NCBI GenBank assembly: GCA_002395925.1
Contig: DGVM01000113.1
Location: forward strand, 1-53,705
DNA from: Bacteroidales bacterium UBA4284
GTDB lineage: Bacteria > Bacteroidota > Bacteroidia > Bacteroidales > UBA932
DNA length: 53,705 nt
Direction: 5' to 3'
This document shows, piece by piece, positions 7,286 to 16,045 of this stretch. The first letter of the stretch is position 1. Every line of letters starts with the position of its first letter. The notes below the pieces were generated by a model. It made no database searches and was not told the origin of the DNA. It saw nothing but the letters and a program-made list of their open reading frames with translations. The position numbers and the translations under genes are program-made.

Positions 7286-8806
7286 TTATTTCCGGATAAG
7301 TTTGAAGAGATCAAGTGCGGGATAGTATGAGATTGTTCCACTAGGATTTCTGTCAACAGCTTCGACTCCCAGGTCAATGGTAGTCTCGCTTCCGGTGGTG
7401 AATTCCTGGCTGATTGTTCCGGCGTCGGTTGTAGGATTGACAACAGTCCAATCGCTGGTCCCGTTTACTCTCCATTTGAACTCGGTCGTCGTGTTATATT
7501 CTCCGGTTCCCGACAGTGTGCCTTTCGACTTGTTGTACCTGAAGATGTAAGTAGTGTTGGGCTCTACGGTTATACCCTTTATGTAAATAGCGGAGTTGTC
7601 GCTTGTGTTGATTGATGCAGGAAGCTTTATTGCACCGGACTGGATATAATCTCCGTAAGCGCCGACATTGATCTTTGCATTGGTCGTTTCAGATACTGCA
7701 ATGGATGCATTGCCGGTAGCGGAATAGCTATAGCCTTCTGCGTGTGAGGCAACGGCGGTAGTAAGGCCGACTTTGCTGTATTTGCCGGCATTCAGATTTG
7801 CATACGTGACTGTATTGGCACCGAAGGTCTCGGAGAACACCACATATTCAGGCTTGGTGTAGCTCAGGCTTGCGGTGTTGTACTCTCCTGCTGCAAAGGT
7901 GATTGCCGAACTCATAGTCTTTTCCAGTTCGAGTTCTCCGGCACTTCCGGCAATCGTAAGCTTGATCTTTCCGCCTGCAGGGATGGTGAAAGGCGCCACG
8001 ACCATATACAGATCGACCGATGCGCCGTTGGCGATGGTTTCATCTGTGGCTACGTATTCCGGGGCTTCTACCGTGCCGACATTCTTGACCACCTTGAGGT
8101 CGCAGGTGTAGGCCTTTGCCGAACCCATCTGGGATGCGTCGAGCGAAGGTGCCGTGGAAGCATCTCCCCAGTTCATGGTGAATGAGCCGGTGATATAGCT
8201 GCCGCCGGCGCTTGCATCAATCTTGAGCCCAGTGATGGCAGCCGCCTCTCCGGAGTTGTTGGTCACCGTGAATTTGAGCATGGTACCGACATGGTGCAGG
8301 GCGATGGAGGGAGCTGTTCCGTCGGCGACGCCGAAAGCGGTACCGGCCATGAGGTCATAACCCGCGATGTGGTTGTTGGAATTGTAGCCTACTTGCTGGG
8401 GAGCCAGAGCGATGGTGTAACCTTTCGTTCCGCCGGGTTTTGCGCCGTACTGCATCCAGGGGTAGCAAGCGTACCAGTCATAGGAACTCTCGCCGCTTAC
8501 AAGGGATTTGCCGGTTTCTGCGGAATCCTTGATGAACTTGCCCTCTGACGGAGTTCCGTCGATGAGGAACTTGCAGTTGTCGGAGAAGACGGAGCCGCCT
8601 GCGGCTACGTTGAATACGGAGAGATTGTCATTTTCGGCCCAGGAGACACTCCAGTCACTGCCGAGGGTAGTCTTTGAAGATGCTTCGTAAGCATAAAGAA
8701 CGGGAGAGGAGGCGTTGTCGCTGATGGATGCCTCTTTCTTGCAGGAAACGGCCAAAGACGCAACAGCCAATCCTGCCATGCAGATTTTTGCGATGTTCTT
8801 TTTCAT
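7286..8806 (-). CDS. Fimbrillin-like surface lipoprotein, probable glycan-binding protein
   Basis: A 506-residue lipoprotein: signal peptide MKKNIAKICMAGLAVASLAV then SCKKE, acylated at Cys22. Residues about 40-325 form a fimbrillin-like domain related to the first domain of the next gene. The C-terminal part (about 330-506, starting near YVVFSETFGANTV) looks like an all-beta jelly roll of carbohydrate-binding type, rich in Thr, Ser and aromatic residues. No catalytic motif is seen. Its position in a SusC/SusD operon among secreted glycosidases suggests a cell-surface glycan-binding protein. It lies 12 bases after the small peptide gene and 9 bases before the fimbrillin-glycosidase fusion, so it should be cotranscribed with both. 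The sugar bound cannot be predicted. Confidence 0.7.
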   Translation of the reverse strand: MKKNIAKICMAGLAVASLAVSCKKEASISDNASSPVLYAYEASSKTTLGSDWSVSWAENDNLSVFNVAAGGSVFSDNCKFLIDGTPSEGKFIKDSAETGKSLVSGESSYDWYACYPWMQYGAKPGGTKGYTIALAPQQVGYNSNNHIAGYDLMAGTAFGVADGTAPSIALHHVGTMLKFTVTNNSGEAAAITGLKIDASAGGSYITGSFTMNWGDASTAPSLDASQMGSAKAYTCDLKVVKNVGTVEAPEYVATDETIANGASVDLYMVVAPFTIPAGGKIKLTIAGSAGELELEKTMSSAITFAAGEYNTASLSYTKPEYVVFSETFGANTVTYANLNAGKYSKVGLTTAVASHAEGYSYSATGNASIAVSETTNAKINVGAYGDYIQSGAIKLPASINTSDNSAIYIKGITVEPNTTYIFRYNKSKGTLSGTGEYNTTTEFKWRVNGTSDWTVVNPTTDAGTISQEFTTGSETTIDLGVEAVDRNPSGTISYYPALDLFKLIRK

Positions 8807-8818
8807 AACGTTTCCAGA

Positions 8819-8977
8819 TTAAGAGTTCCACCAGTCCGTGTTACCCGCGGTCCAGTCGTCGGGATCGACCTGTTCTACTTGCTCTACGTTGCCGCTTGAG
8901 GCAAACATTGACATGCAACGGAGCAGAATTACCGTTGTAGTCGGGGATTTGTAATCCGTTTTCTTTGTTCTTTTCAT
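8819..8977 (-). CDS. 52-residue peptide, unknown function
   Basis: An ORF of 52 codons plus TAA lies in the 176-base gap between the GH3 fusion and the fimbrillin-like gene, 5 bases after the first and 12 bases before the second. The product begins MKRTKKTDYKSPTTTVILLR, continues with CMSMFASSGNVEQVEQ and ends VDPDDWTAGNTDWWNS. A basic head, a Y-x-x-P element, a short hydrophobic stretch with Cys/Met/Ser, then an acidic tail is a layout I know from small Bacteroidales peptides encoded next to fimbrillin-like genes. The tail (W-x-AG-x-x-DW) resembles the last residues of the fimbrillin-glycosidase at 5198. Tight packing on the same strand supports a real gene; its role is unknown. Confidence 0.6.
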   Translation of the reverse strand: MKRTKKTDYKSPTTTVILLRCMSMFASSGNVEQVEQVDPDDWTAGNTDWWNS

Positions 8978-8982
8978 AATGG

Positions 8983-11900
8983 TTATTTGGTGTTGAATGT
9001 TAATATTTGTCCGTCTTGTAAAAGTCTTTCTTTCAATGCGTCATAATCTACGTCCTGCACTCCGCATCCCTCGTCGAGCGCAATGCACGCGGCCGTGGCC
9101 GCACTTTGCCCCAGCACCATGTACTGCGGTTCCATGCGCAGCGAGCTGTACGCCACGTGAGAGGCCGACATGCACACGGTCACGAGCAGGTTGGCACATT
9201 CTTCCTTCTTCGGCGTAATGGCTCCGTAGGCTATGGGATAGGGCCTGAGGGCCTGGAACATCGTGCCTTCACGCTTCAGCACTCCGTCTTCGACAAGGGT
9301 GGAGACATAGTGGCAGTCAAGGGGATAGGAACCGAGCCCTATGCTGCATGGGGCATCTTCGCGCCCCTCCTTCACCACGTTTTTCTCCGTCATCACGAAG
9401 GCTCCTTTCATCCTGCGGGCCTCGCGGACGTATATCTGGTGTGGCATGTTGCCGTTGTCGGTGAATTCGTCGGCGGCCAGTCCCCAGCGGAGCATTTCGG
9501 TGCGAAGGCGCTCCGGTACCCTTTCGTCGTGCCCGAGGAACCACAGCAGGCCGAGCGCGTAGTCCCTGTGCTGCTGTTCCATTGCGGCGCGCACTGCATA
9601 ACTGCCTTCGGGATAGGCGTAACTGCCTCCGAACATGTCAAGGTGATTGGTGTCCGTCTTGCGGTTGGGCATGGGAGTGAAGGTGATGATGTCCTTGAGC
9701 TGTATGTCCGGGTTGTGGCGTATCTGCGCCAGCCTCATGAGGTAGTAATCGGGGTTATATGAGGCAGGCTTCTGGATGGGGACGGAGTTCTGCGGGTCGT
9801 CGGTAAGCGTGAGCCTGTAGCAGTATGCCTGCGTGCGGCCGTCGGCCTGCCCGTTTTCTCCCCAAGGTCCGGCATCCACGAGAGGCAGCAACTTGCCGTC
9901 TTTCCATGGGCTGAGGTCAGAAAGGGAAGGGTCCGGCTCGTGCTGAATCCGTATTCCGGCAAACTCTTCGCCGTATTCCTCTTTGCTCTCGCGGCCTACG
10001 ATGTAGCTTACGCCGGCGGCAGCCATAAGGTCGCCCTCGTAGGATGCGTCGATGAACATTCCGGCGCTTACGGCAGTCCCGTTGTCGAGCCGTATGCATC
10101 CGATTCGGCCGTCTTGCTTAGAGACGGCAAGCGGACTCTCCTCAAGACGTGCTCCTGCGATAATCTTTACGCCGGCCTGCTTCAGCATGTCGAGCATTAT
10201 TTTCTCTGCGACCTTCGATTCATATACCCACTGAATGCGGCGTGCGTCGTTCTTGCCTGTATATGTGCGTTTGCGGGTGGACTGCATGAATTCGTCCCTG
10301 GTCTGGTTGCGCCACACCGCCGGATTCGTATAATACTCGTAGATGCGGCCGTAGAATTCGGCGGTTATGCCTCCTATGCAGGCATGTTTGTTCATGTCGG
10401 TGGCGGTGAGGCCCGATGTGACCATGCCTCCCAGGTGCTTCAGGGGGCTGACGAGGGTGACGCTCCTGCCCATTCTCGCGGCCTGGACAGATGCGATGCA
10501 GCCGCTGGCGCTTCCGCCGTAAACGCAAATCTCGCAGGATTCCTGGGAGTAGTCGCGTACGGTGAATTCAAAACGCCTGCTGCACGAAGCAAGTTCGGGG
10601 TCGGAGCAGTCGGCGACGAGCACTTCGAACGTTCCGGGGCTGATTTCGTACTTGCATTCTGCATTGTGATATCCCAGTTCCGATACGGGGATGCTGAATT
10701 CCAGCTCCTGGCCCCCGCCAGGTTCCAGCTGCACCTTGCGGAATGCCTTGAGCTCCTTGACGGGCCTGCTTACGGATGCGTAACGATCTGTTACATAGAC
10801 CTGGATGACCTCTTTGCCGGCGCGGGCGCCGCTGTTGCGAAGCGAGATGCTGAAACGCAGCGTGTCGCTTGTTCCCAGCACCTTTGAACAGACTGCAGGC
10901 TCTCCGAGCTCGAAGGAGGTATAGCTGAGTCCGTAACCGAAGGGCAGCAGGGGCTTGGTACCGGCATCGAGATAGCGGCAGTCGTGTCCCAGGACCGACT
11001 GCTTGGCCGAACGGGGGATGTCGTCCAGGCTGCTTACGGCCCGCTTGTTGACTCCGGAGCGGCCGGTGCGCAGTTCGTTGTAGTAGATGGGAATCTGCCC
11101 CTCTGTCTTGGGGAAGGTGATGGGCAGTTTGCCCGAAGGATTACATTCTCCGAACACCAGCCGGGCAAGCGCCTCCCCGCCCATGGTGCCGGGGTGGAAC
11201 TGGTAAATCATGGCATTGCAGGCTTCCATCTCTTCGCCGATGGTTGTCGCACGTCCTGCCATCACCGTGGCTATCAGAGGTTTGCCGAGCGTAGCGAGAA
11301 AGCGCACATACTCCTTCTGAGCCCCTTTCAGGCTTATGTCAGCAAGGCTGTGGGCCTCGCCCGACAGAATCTGCTCTTCGCCCAGGCATACAAGTATAGC
11401 ATCCGCCTTTCGGGCGAGCCTGCGGACTTCTTTCCAGCCGCTGGTATTCTTGTCGCGGCTGTACTGCAGTCCGGGTGCGTAAAGCACTTTGAGGTTTTTC
11501 CCTTCTCGTGCCTTGAATGCCGCCCGCGGCGTTACTGTAAGGGTCGTGTCGCCGTCCATGTTCCATGTGCCGAGCTGATCGTAGGCTGCGTCGGACATGG
11601 GGCCGGTGACGAGGAGCGTGAGCTTGCGTGAGGGGTCGAGCGGCAGGGAGCCGTCATTCTTGAGCAGCACGGCGCTCTCGAGGGCGCTGCGGAGCGCGAC
11701 GCCGAGGTGCCCCGGGCTTCCTGCGTCATGCGTAATGGTCTGAGTATAAGGATGGTCGAAAAGACCGAGCCGGTATTTTAGCCGGAGCACGTTCCTCACG
11801 GCGTCGTCGAGGTCGTCCATGCTGACGGAGCCGTCGGAGACAAGGGACTCCAGGTGAGTGAGGTACACTTTTGACTGCATGTCCATGTCGGAACCGCAGT

Positions 11901-12795
11901 TGAGGCCCAGCTTTGCAGCCTCTTTTTTGGAACTTGCGATACCGTGGTTCGTAAGCTGCCCGATGGAGCCGTAGTCGCTTACCACAAGGCCGTCCCATCC
12001 CCACTCTCCGCGCACGATGTCGCGCAGCAGCCACCTGTTGGCGCTCACCTGCAGGCCGTCGTTGTCCTGGAAAGATGTCATGACCGACGCGCAGCCGTTC
12101 TGCATGACGTATCTGAAGGGGACCAGATAAGTGTCCCGCAGTTCCCTTTCCGTAAGGTCGGTGCCGTTGTAGTCGCGTCCTCCGCGGGCGGCGCCGTAGC
12201 CTACGAAGTGCTTTGCGCAGGCTGCGATGGAGAGGGGCGAAGAAAGGTCGGTCCCCTGGAAACCGCGCACCATCGCAAGTCCGAATACGCTACTGAGCAG
12301 CGCATCTTCGCCGAAAGACTCTGCGATGCGTCCCCAGCGGGAGTCGCGGCTCACGTCTATCATCGGGGCGAATCCCCAACGGATTCCGGCCTCGGTGGCT
12401 TCTTCGGCGGCCACGCGGGCTCCTTCTTCGATTATCTCTTCATTCCAGCCGGCTGCCTGGCCCAGGGGAATGGGCATCATGGTCTTGAATCCGTGGATTA
12501 CATCGCGGCTGAAGATGATGGGTATGCCGCAGCGGCTTTCTTCTACGGCGATTTTCTGCAGGCGGTCCACCAGGGCAGGGTCCACTATGTTCATCAGTGA
12601 AGACACCCTGCCGGCGCGGATTTCCGCCTCGAGCTTTGCCATGTCCATGCGTCCGTCGAGCTGGTTGAGCTGGCCTATTTTTTCCTGCAGGCTCATCCGG
12701 GCAAGCTTTTCTTCGATGAAAACCTGCTCCGGAGTCTGGGCCCACGCAGCCGCTGCGAGAGCGATTGCCGAAAATATGGAAATCAAACGTTTCAT
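8983..12795 (-). CDS. Secreted GH3 beta-glucosidase fused to an FAD-dependent oxidoreductase
   Basis: A single 1270-residue frame. Residues 1-20 are a signal peptide ending AWAQ (signal peptidase I type). Residues about 25-748 are a complete GH3 enzyme: KHFVGYG, nucleophile Asp274 in LVVSDYG, the second domain with LGEEQILSGEA (candidate acid/base Glu), and the C-terminal Fn3-like domain ending near EFTVRDY. Residues about 754-1270 are a complete FAD oxidoreductase of the PF12831 type, starting EICVYGGSASGCIASVQAAR and LGGMVTSGL. The junction falls exactly at the domain boundary and the frame is open throughout. It overlaps the preceding oxidoreductase gene by four bases. The hydrolase should release glucose-type units; the oxidoreductase substrate and acceptor are unknown. 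Confidence 0.85.
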   Translation of the reverse strand: MKRLISIFSAIALAAAAWAQTPEQVFIEEKLARMSLQEKIGQLNQLDGRMDMAKLEAEIRAGRVSSLMNIVDPALVDRLQKIAVEESRCGIPIIFSRDVIHGFKTMMPIPLGQAAGWNEEIIEEGARVAAEEATEAGIRWGFAPMIDVSRDSRWGRIAESFGEDALLSSVFGLAMVRGFQGTDLSSPLSIAACAKHFVGYGAARGGRDYNGTDLTERELRDTYLVPFRYVMQNGCASVMTSFQDNDGLQVSANRWLLRDIVRGEWGWDGLVVSDYGSIGQLTNHGIASSKKEAAKLGLNCGSDMDMQSKVYLTHLESLVSDGSVSMDDLDDAVRNVLRLKYRLGLFDHPYTQTITHDAGSPGHLGVALRSALESAVLLKNDGSLPLDPSRKLTLLVTGPMSDAAYDQLGTWNMDGDTTLTVTPRAAFKAREGKNLKVLYAPGLQYSRDKNTSGWKEVRRLARKADAILVCLGEEQILSGEAHSLADISLKGAQKEYVRFLATLGKPLIATVMAGRATTIGEEMEACNAMIYQFHPGTMGGEALARLVFGECNPSGKLPITFPKTEGQIPIYYNELRTGRSGVNKRAVSSLDDIPRSAKQSVLGHDCRYLDAGTKPLLPFGYGLSYTSFELGEPAVCSKVLGTSDTLRFSISLRNSGARAGKEVIQVYVTDRYASVSRPVKELKAFRKVQLEPGGGQELEFSIPVSELGYHNAECKYEISPGTFEVLVADCSDPELASCSRRFEFTVRDYSQESCEICVYGGSASGCIASVQAARMGRSVTLVSPLKHLGGMVTSGLTATDMNKHACIGGITAEFYGRIYEYYTNPAVWRNQTRDEFMQSTRKRTYTGKNDARRIQWVYESKVAEKIMLDMLKQAGVKIIAGARLEESPLAVSKQDGRIGCIRLDNGTAVSAGMFIDASYEGDLMAAAGVSYIVGRESKEEYGEEFAGIRIQHEPDPSLSDLSPWKDGKLLPLVDAGPWGENGQADGRTQAYCYRLTLTDDPQNSVPIQKPASYNPDYYLMRLAQIRHNPDIQLKDIITFTPMPNRKTDTNHLDMFGGSYAYPEGSYAVRAAMEQQHRDYALGLLWFLGHDERVPERLRTEMLRWGLAADEFTDNGNMPHQIYVREARRMKGAFVMTEKNVVKEGREDAPCSIGLGSYPLDCHYVSTLVEDGVLKREGTMFQALRPYPIAYGAITPKKEECANLLVTVCMSASHVAYSSLRMEPQYMVLGQSAATAACIALDEGCGVQDVDYDALKERLLQDGQILTFNTK

Positions 12796-14768
12796 TTCTT
12801 TATCAGTAAGATGGCATCCGCCCTCGAAGGCTTGCCGCTGTCGCCTCTGCGTACGCTCAGCCTCGCCGGGGTGCCGCCGTCAAAACGGAAATCTCCTATA
12901 TGGAACCATTCGCCGGATGTCTGTCCGACAACGGAATGCTCGTCCATGTTGAAGCTCACGTCCGTAGAGGAGTCTCCTACGGTCATGGTGAAACAGGTTA
13001 TCCTGTCGATCCCGCCGCGCATCTGCTGGTAACTATAGACTGCGTATTCGCCGCAGAGTCCTTCTGGGAATCTGTAAACCAGGCAATCGCCTTCTGAGGG
13101 CTTCTTGCTTTCCAGATAAGTCGGTCCGTAGCCGGTGCGTCCGCGTACCCTGGTCCATGAGCCGGAAAACTCCACGGCGTCGGAGGAATCATCGATGAGT
13201 ATGTCGGGGGTGCTGCCGTCCAGATACGGATCATCGGCGAGGATGGACTGCAGCTCGTGTATGTCTATGTCCTGCACGGGGCAGCCGGCCTTGACCGCGA
13301 GCGAAGCTGCGACTCCGCCTGCCTGTCCAAGCGCCATGAACACAGGTTCCATCCTTATCGAGCCGTATGCTATATGGCTTGCAGACAGACATACGGGGAC
13401 CAGCAGGTTGCCGCATTCGGTCCGCAGCGGCGTGATGCTTCTGTAGGAGACTGGATAGGGGTATCCTCCGGGAATCTCCACGTTGCCCTCGTTCTTCACC
13501 ATCCATATTCCGTCTTTCTGTATGGCTATCCTCTGGCAGTTGTGGGAATCCATGTTGTACGCTGCCATGGCGACGCCGTCTTCTATACTGGTGCGTCCCT
13601 CGCAGTCGGCCTGCGTTGCGACGTATTCTCCCTTCATGCGCCGGGCCTCGCGTACGTACAGCTGCGGGGTCCAGTTGCCGTTGAAGACGTATTCGTCTTT
13701 GGGATAACCCCAGCGGAGCATCTCGGTGCGCAGCTCCTCCGGTACGCGGAGGTCGTGCCCGTAGAAGTACAGCAGGCCTTTGGTGTACTGGGTGTGAGCC
13801 TTGATGATTTCCTGCCGCTGCTCCCAGGAGGCTTCGGGATAATCGTAGTTCATCCCTATCATGTCTGTGGAGAAGCCGCCCCGGTTGTTGATGTCGGTCT
13901 TGCGGCCCGGCATGTGGCTCCAGATAAAGTAGTCGTTGAGGCTGCGCTTGTCGCCCTGGGCTTCGAGGAGCCTGAGTGCAAGCTCATAGCGGGTGGAGTC
14001 ATAGCCTTCCGGGCGGGTGATGGGAATCATGTTCTGAAGGCTGTCGGTCAGGCAGATACGGTAATTGTATGCCTGTACCAGAGTGTCGGGGCTGCCGTCG
14101 GGAAGCAGTTTTTGGGAAGAGACGCCCCAGACCAGTCCGCTGGACGGATCGCCTGCCCGCACGAAGGGGTCGACGCCGTCGGGGAACTGGTGCCCGGTGA
14201 GCAGCTGCACGCCGTCCCATGTTTCCGAGTAAACATCGTTGCCCTCGCGTCCGACCGTGTAAGACACTCCGGTGCAGGCCATGAGGTCGCCCTCGTAAGT
14301 GCAGTCGAGGAAGGCTTTGGCCCGTATTGTACGCGTGTCTGTGCCATTGGTGACGGTAATCGCTTCCAGCATGCCGGCGGTCTTGGCGACGCTTTGCAAA
14401 TGGTACTGCTGCACGACGCTGATGTTCCTGTCGTCCAGGTATTCTTCGAGGATCTCGCGTGCCACGTGGGGCTCGAAGACCCACTGCTCCAGCTTGCCGT
14501 AGTGCTCTCCGACCTTGCGGTAGAACTGTCTTGCAACGCCGCTTACGGCCTGTTTGTTGCCGATGTCGGTATATCCCAGACCACCGCTGGTCATGCCGCC
14601 GATCTGCATGTCGGGATTAACGAGTACGACGTCCATCCCCATCCGGGCCGCAGAGTATGCGGCTACCGCCGCCGAAGCGGTGCCTCCGTACACGCAGACA
14701 TCGTAGCTGCGGCTGCACGAAAGCGCGCAAAGGGCGGCGGACGCAAAGAGTATCAGTCGTTTGATCAT
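12792..14768 (-). CDS. Exported FAD-dependent oxidoreductase with C-terminal golvesin-like domain
   Basis: A 658-residue protein with a lipoprotein-like signal (LCALSC, Cys18). The FAD domain starts at VCVYGGTASAAVAAYSAAR (residues 24-42) and continues to about residue 515; HIAYGSIRMEPVFMALGQAGG is a typical C-terminal FAD-contact segment. The usual last Gly of the dinucleotide loop is Ala here (GGTASA), while the paralogous domain in the GH3 fusion keeps Gly. Residues about 525-658 form a beta-rich golvesin/'xanthan lyase-like' domain, often found at the C-terminus of Bacteroidota extracellular enzymes and thought to bind sugar or surfaces. It overlaps both neighbours by four bases (ATGA). 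The oxidation chemistry is unknown. Confidence 0.82.
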   Translation of the reverse strand: MIKRLILFASAALCALSCSRSYDVCVYGGTASAAVAAYSAARMGMDVVLVNPDMQIGGMTSGGLGYTDIGNKQAVSGVARQFYRKVGEHYGKLEQWVFEPHVAREILEEYLDDRNISVVQQYHLQSVAKTAGMLEAITVTNGTDTRTIRAKAFLDCTYEGDLMACTGVSYTVGREGNDVYSETWDGVQLLTGHQFPDGVDPFVRAGDPSSGLVWGVSSQKLLPDGSPDTLVQAYNYRICLTDSLQNMIPITRPEGYDSTRYELALRLLEAQGDKRSLNDYFIWSHMPGRKTDINNRGGFSTDMIGMNYDYPEASWEQRQEIIKAHTQYTKGLLYFYGHDLRVPEELRTEMLRWGYPKDEYVFNGNWTPQLYVREARRMKGEYVATQADCEGRTSIEDGVAMAAYNMDSHNCQRIAIQKDGIWMVKNEGNVEIPGGYPYPVSYRSITPLRTECGNLLVPVCLSASHIAYGSIRMEPVFMALGQAGGVAASLAVKAGCPVQDIDIHELQSILADDPYLDGSTPDILIDDSSDAVEFSGSWTRVRGRTGYGPTYLESKKPSEGDCLVYRFPEGLCGEYAVYSYQQMRGGIDRITCFTMTVGDSSTDVSFNMDEHSVVGQTSGEWFHIGDFRFDGGTPARLSVRRGDSGKPSRADAILLIKK

Positions 14769-16036
14769 TTCTCTATTTTGTAGTCGAATACGATTGTACC
14801 AGTGTTGTTGGTGGCGGGCCTTGCCGTTACGCGCACAAGTCCGTACTTGGTAATCTCGCCCGCAGAGCTGGCCGCGGTACGGTTGATCTTGAATGCGAAC
14901 GTGGAGCCTGCGGCCTTGCGGAAGCTTACGTGGTCGTTGGCCGTTATGGTCCCTCCTTCGAACAGTTCAAGGATCTCTGCAGAGGTGCTGACGGCGGCAT
15001 AAGTGTCGGCGTCGATTTCGATTTCGCGGAAGTTGGTTTCGTTGCGGGTGCTCCAGTTTTCGGGAATGTCGTCAGTGCTTCCTCCAAGCACGCCAACGAT
15101 GGTGGCCTCCGGATAGATAACTGCGACGTTGTTGGCTATGGGGGCGGCGAAGGCCACTCCGTTGGTTCCGGCGTTGTTGCTCCAGAACAGGGCCCAGTCG
15201 ATGTCGGCGCAGTGCTGTCCGACTCCGGCGGCGGTGTAAACCTTGTTGTTGACGGCATCGAAGAACTGACCTGCGCTGACGCAGCGGTTTACGCCCATGG
15301 TGACGCCGTAGAACTCGTTGAGCTCTGTCGAGGCCGGTTTGGTGAAGTTGACGGAGTAGTTGGAACTCACCAGGTTGCCGTTCATGTCCATGACCTCCAC
15401 CGTGAAGGTGGTGGTGCCTCCGGTGTCGCCTATGGTGGGCTCGTAGCGGAAGGGAAGGACTGCATTGCGGAGGTCGCCGCTTACCGGGAAGCTCATTTCC
15501 GGGAGCACAGTATCTCTCTTGTAGGTAGTGATCTGCATCATGTCAACGGAGCCCGAAGTGATGACTACGTCGAATTCCAAGGCCGAGCCGTCCACGAGAA
15601 ACTCGTTGGGAGCGTCGTCAGGGAATGTAATCGTGATGTCGGGCTTGGCGGCCAGTATGAATACGGGATAATCGAAATGGCCCTTGGCTCCATCGACCGC
15701 TTCTGCGCTTACTGCAAAATCGATGGTGTTGCCGGCGTATGCGTCGGAAGGCTTCCAGGTAAAGCCCAAAGTCACAGAATCGGGAGCGTCGTCAAATGTT
15801 TTCTCGCTGCCGCTCACCACTTTGCCGTCAACATATGCCCGGGCGGAGCGCAGCCCGCCGTCGTACTTGAGAGAGAAGAGGAACTCGAGCTCGGTTCCGG
15901 GGTAAACAGCGGGCGCTATGGCATTCTCCACCTTGATGGATACAACGGGCCTTTTCACTGTCTGCATGTCATCGGGAACCGTACATCCCGCGAGCAGGGC
16001 CGTCGCAACGGCCAGAATAAACAAAGATTTTCTCAT
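14765..16036 (-). CDS. PUL lipoprotein, probable surface glycan-binding protein
   Basis: A 423-residue lipoprotein (LLAGC, Cys18). It appears to hold two or three Ig-like beta-sandwich segments: about 30-130, and about 130-235 starting KPDITITFPDD and ending NYSVNFTKPA. A C-terminal half starts near NEFYGVTMGVNRC, with many aromatic and Asn residues. No catalytic motif was found. The position right after the SusC/SusD/glycosidase genes, and the domain style, fit a SusE/SusF-like or SGBP-type glycan-binding protein, although I do not recognise a named family. It lies 9 bases after the GH158-like gene and overlaps the oxidoreductase gene by four bases, so it should be made at similar levels. 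Confidence 0.65.
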   Translation of the reverse strand: MRKSLFILAVATALLAGCTVPDDMQTVKRPVVSIKVENAIAPAVYPGTELEFLFSLKYDGGLRSARAYVDGKVVSGSEKTFDDAPDSVTLGFTWKPSDAYAGNTIDFAVSAEAVDGAKGHFDYPVFILAAKPDITITFPDDAPNEFLVDGSALEFDVVITSGSVDMMQITTYKRDTVLPEMSFPVSGDLRNAVLPFRYEPTIGDTGGTTTFTVEVMDMNGNLVSSNYSVNFTKPASTELNEFYGVTMGVNRCVSAGQFFDAVNNKVYTAAGVGQHCADIDWALFWSNNAGTNGVAFAAPIANNVAVIYPEATIVGVLGGSTDDIPENWSTRNETNFREIEIDADTYAAVSTSAEILELFEGGTITANDHVSFRKAAGSTFAFKINRTAASSAGEITKYGLVRVTARPATNNTGTIVFDYKIEK

Positions 16037-16045
16037 GACGGCTTC

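Noticed and set aside
12792..14768. Annotation as xanthan lyase because of the C-terminal domain
   Set aside because: The N-terminal 515 residues are an FAD oxidoreductase with no polysaccharide lyase motif; the name comes from the shared golvesin-like domain only.
13257..14783. A 508-codon plus-strand frame opposite the FAD oxidoreductase gene
   Set aside because: It is a shadow of the coding strand, which carries a signal peptide, FAD loop and four-base overlaps with both neighbours.
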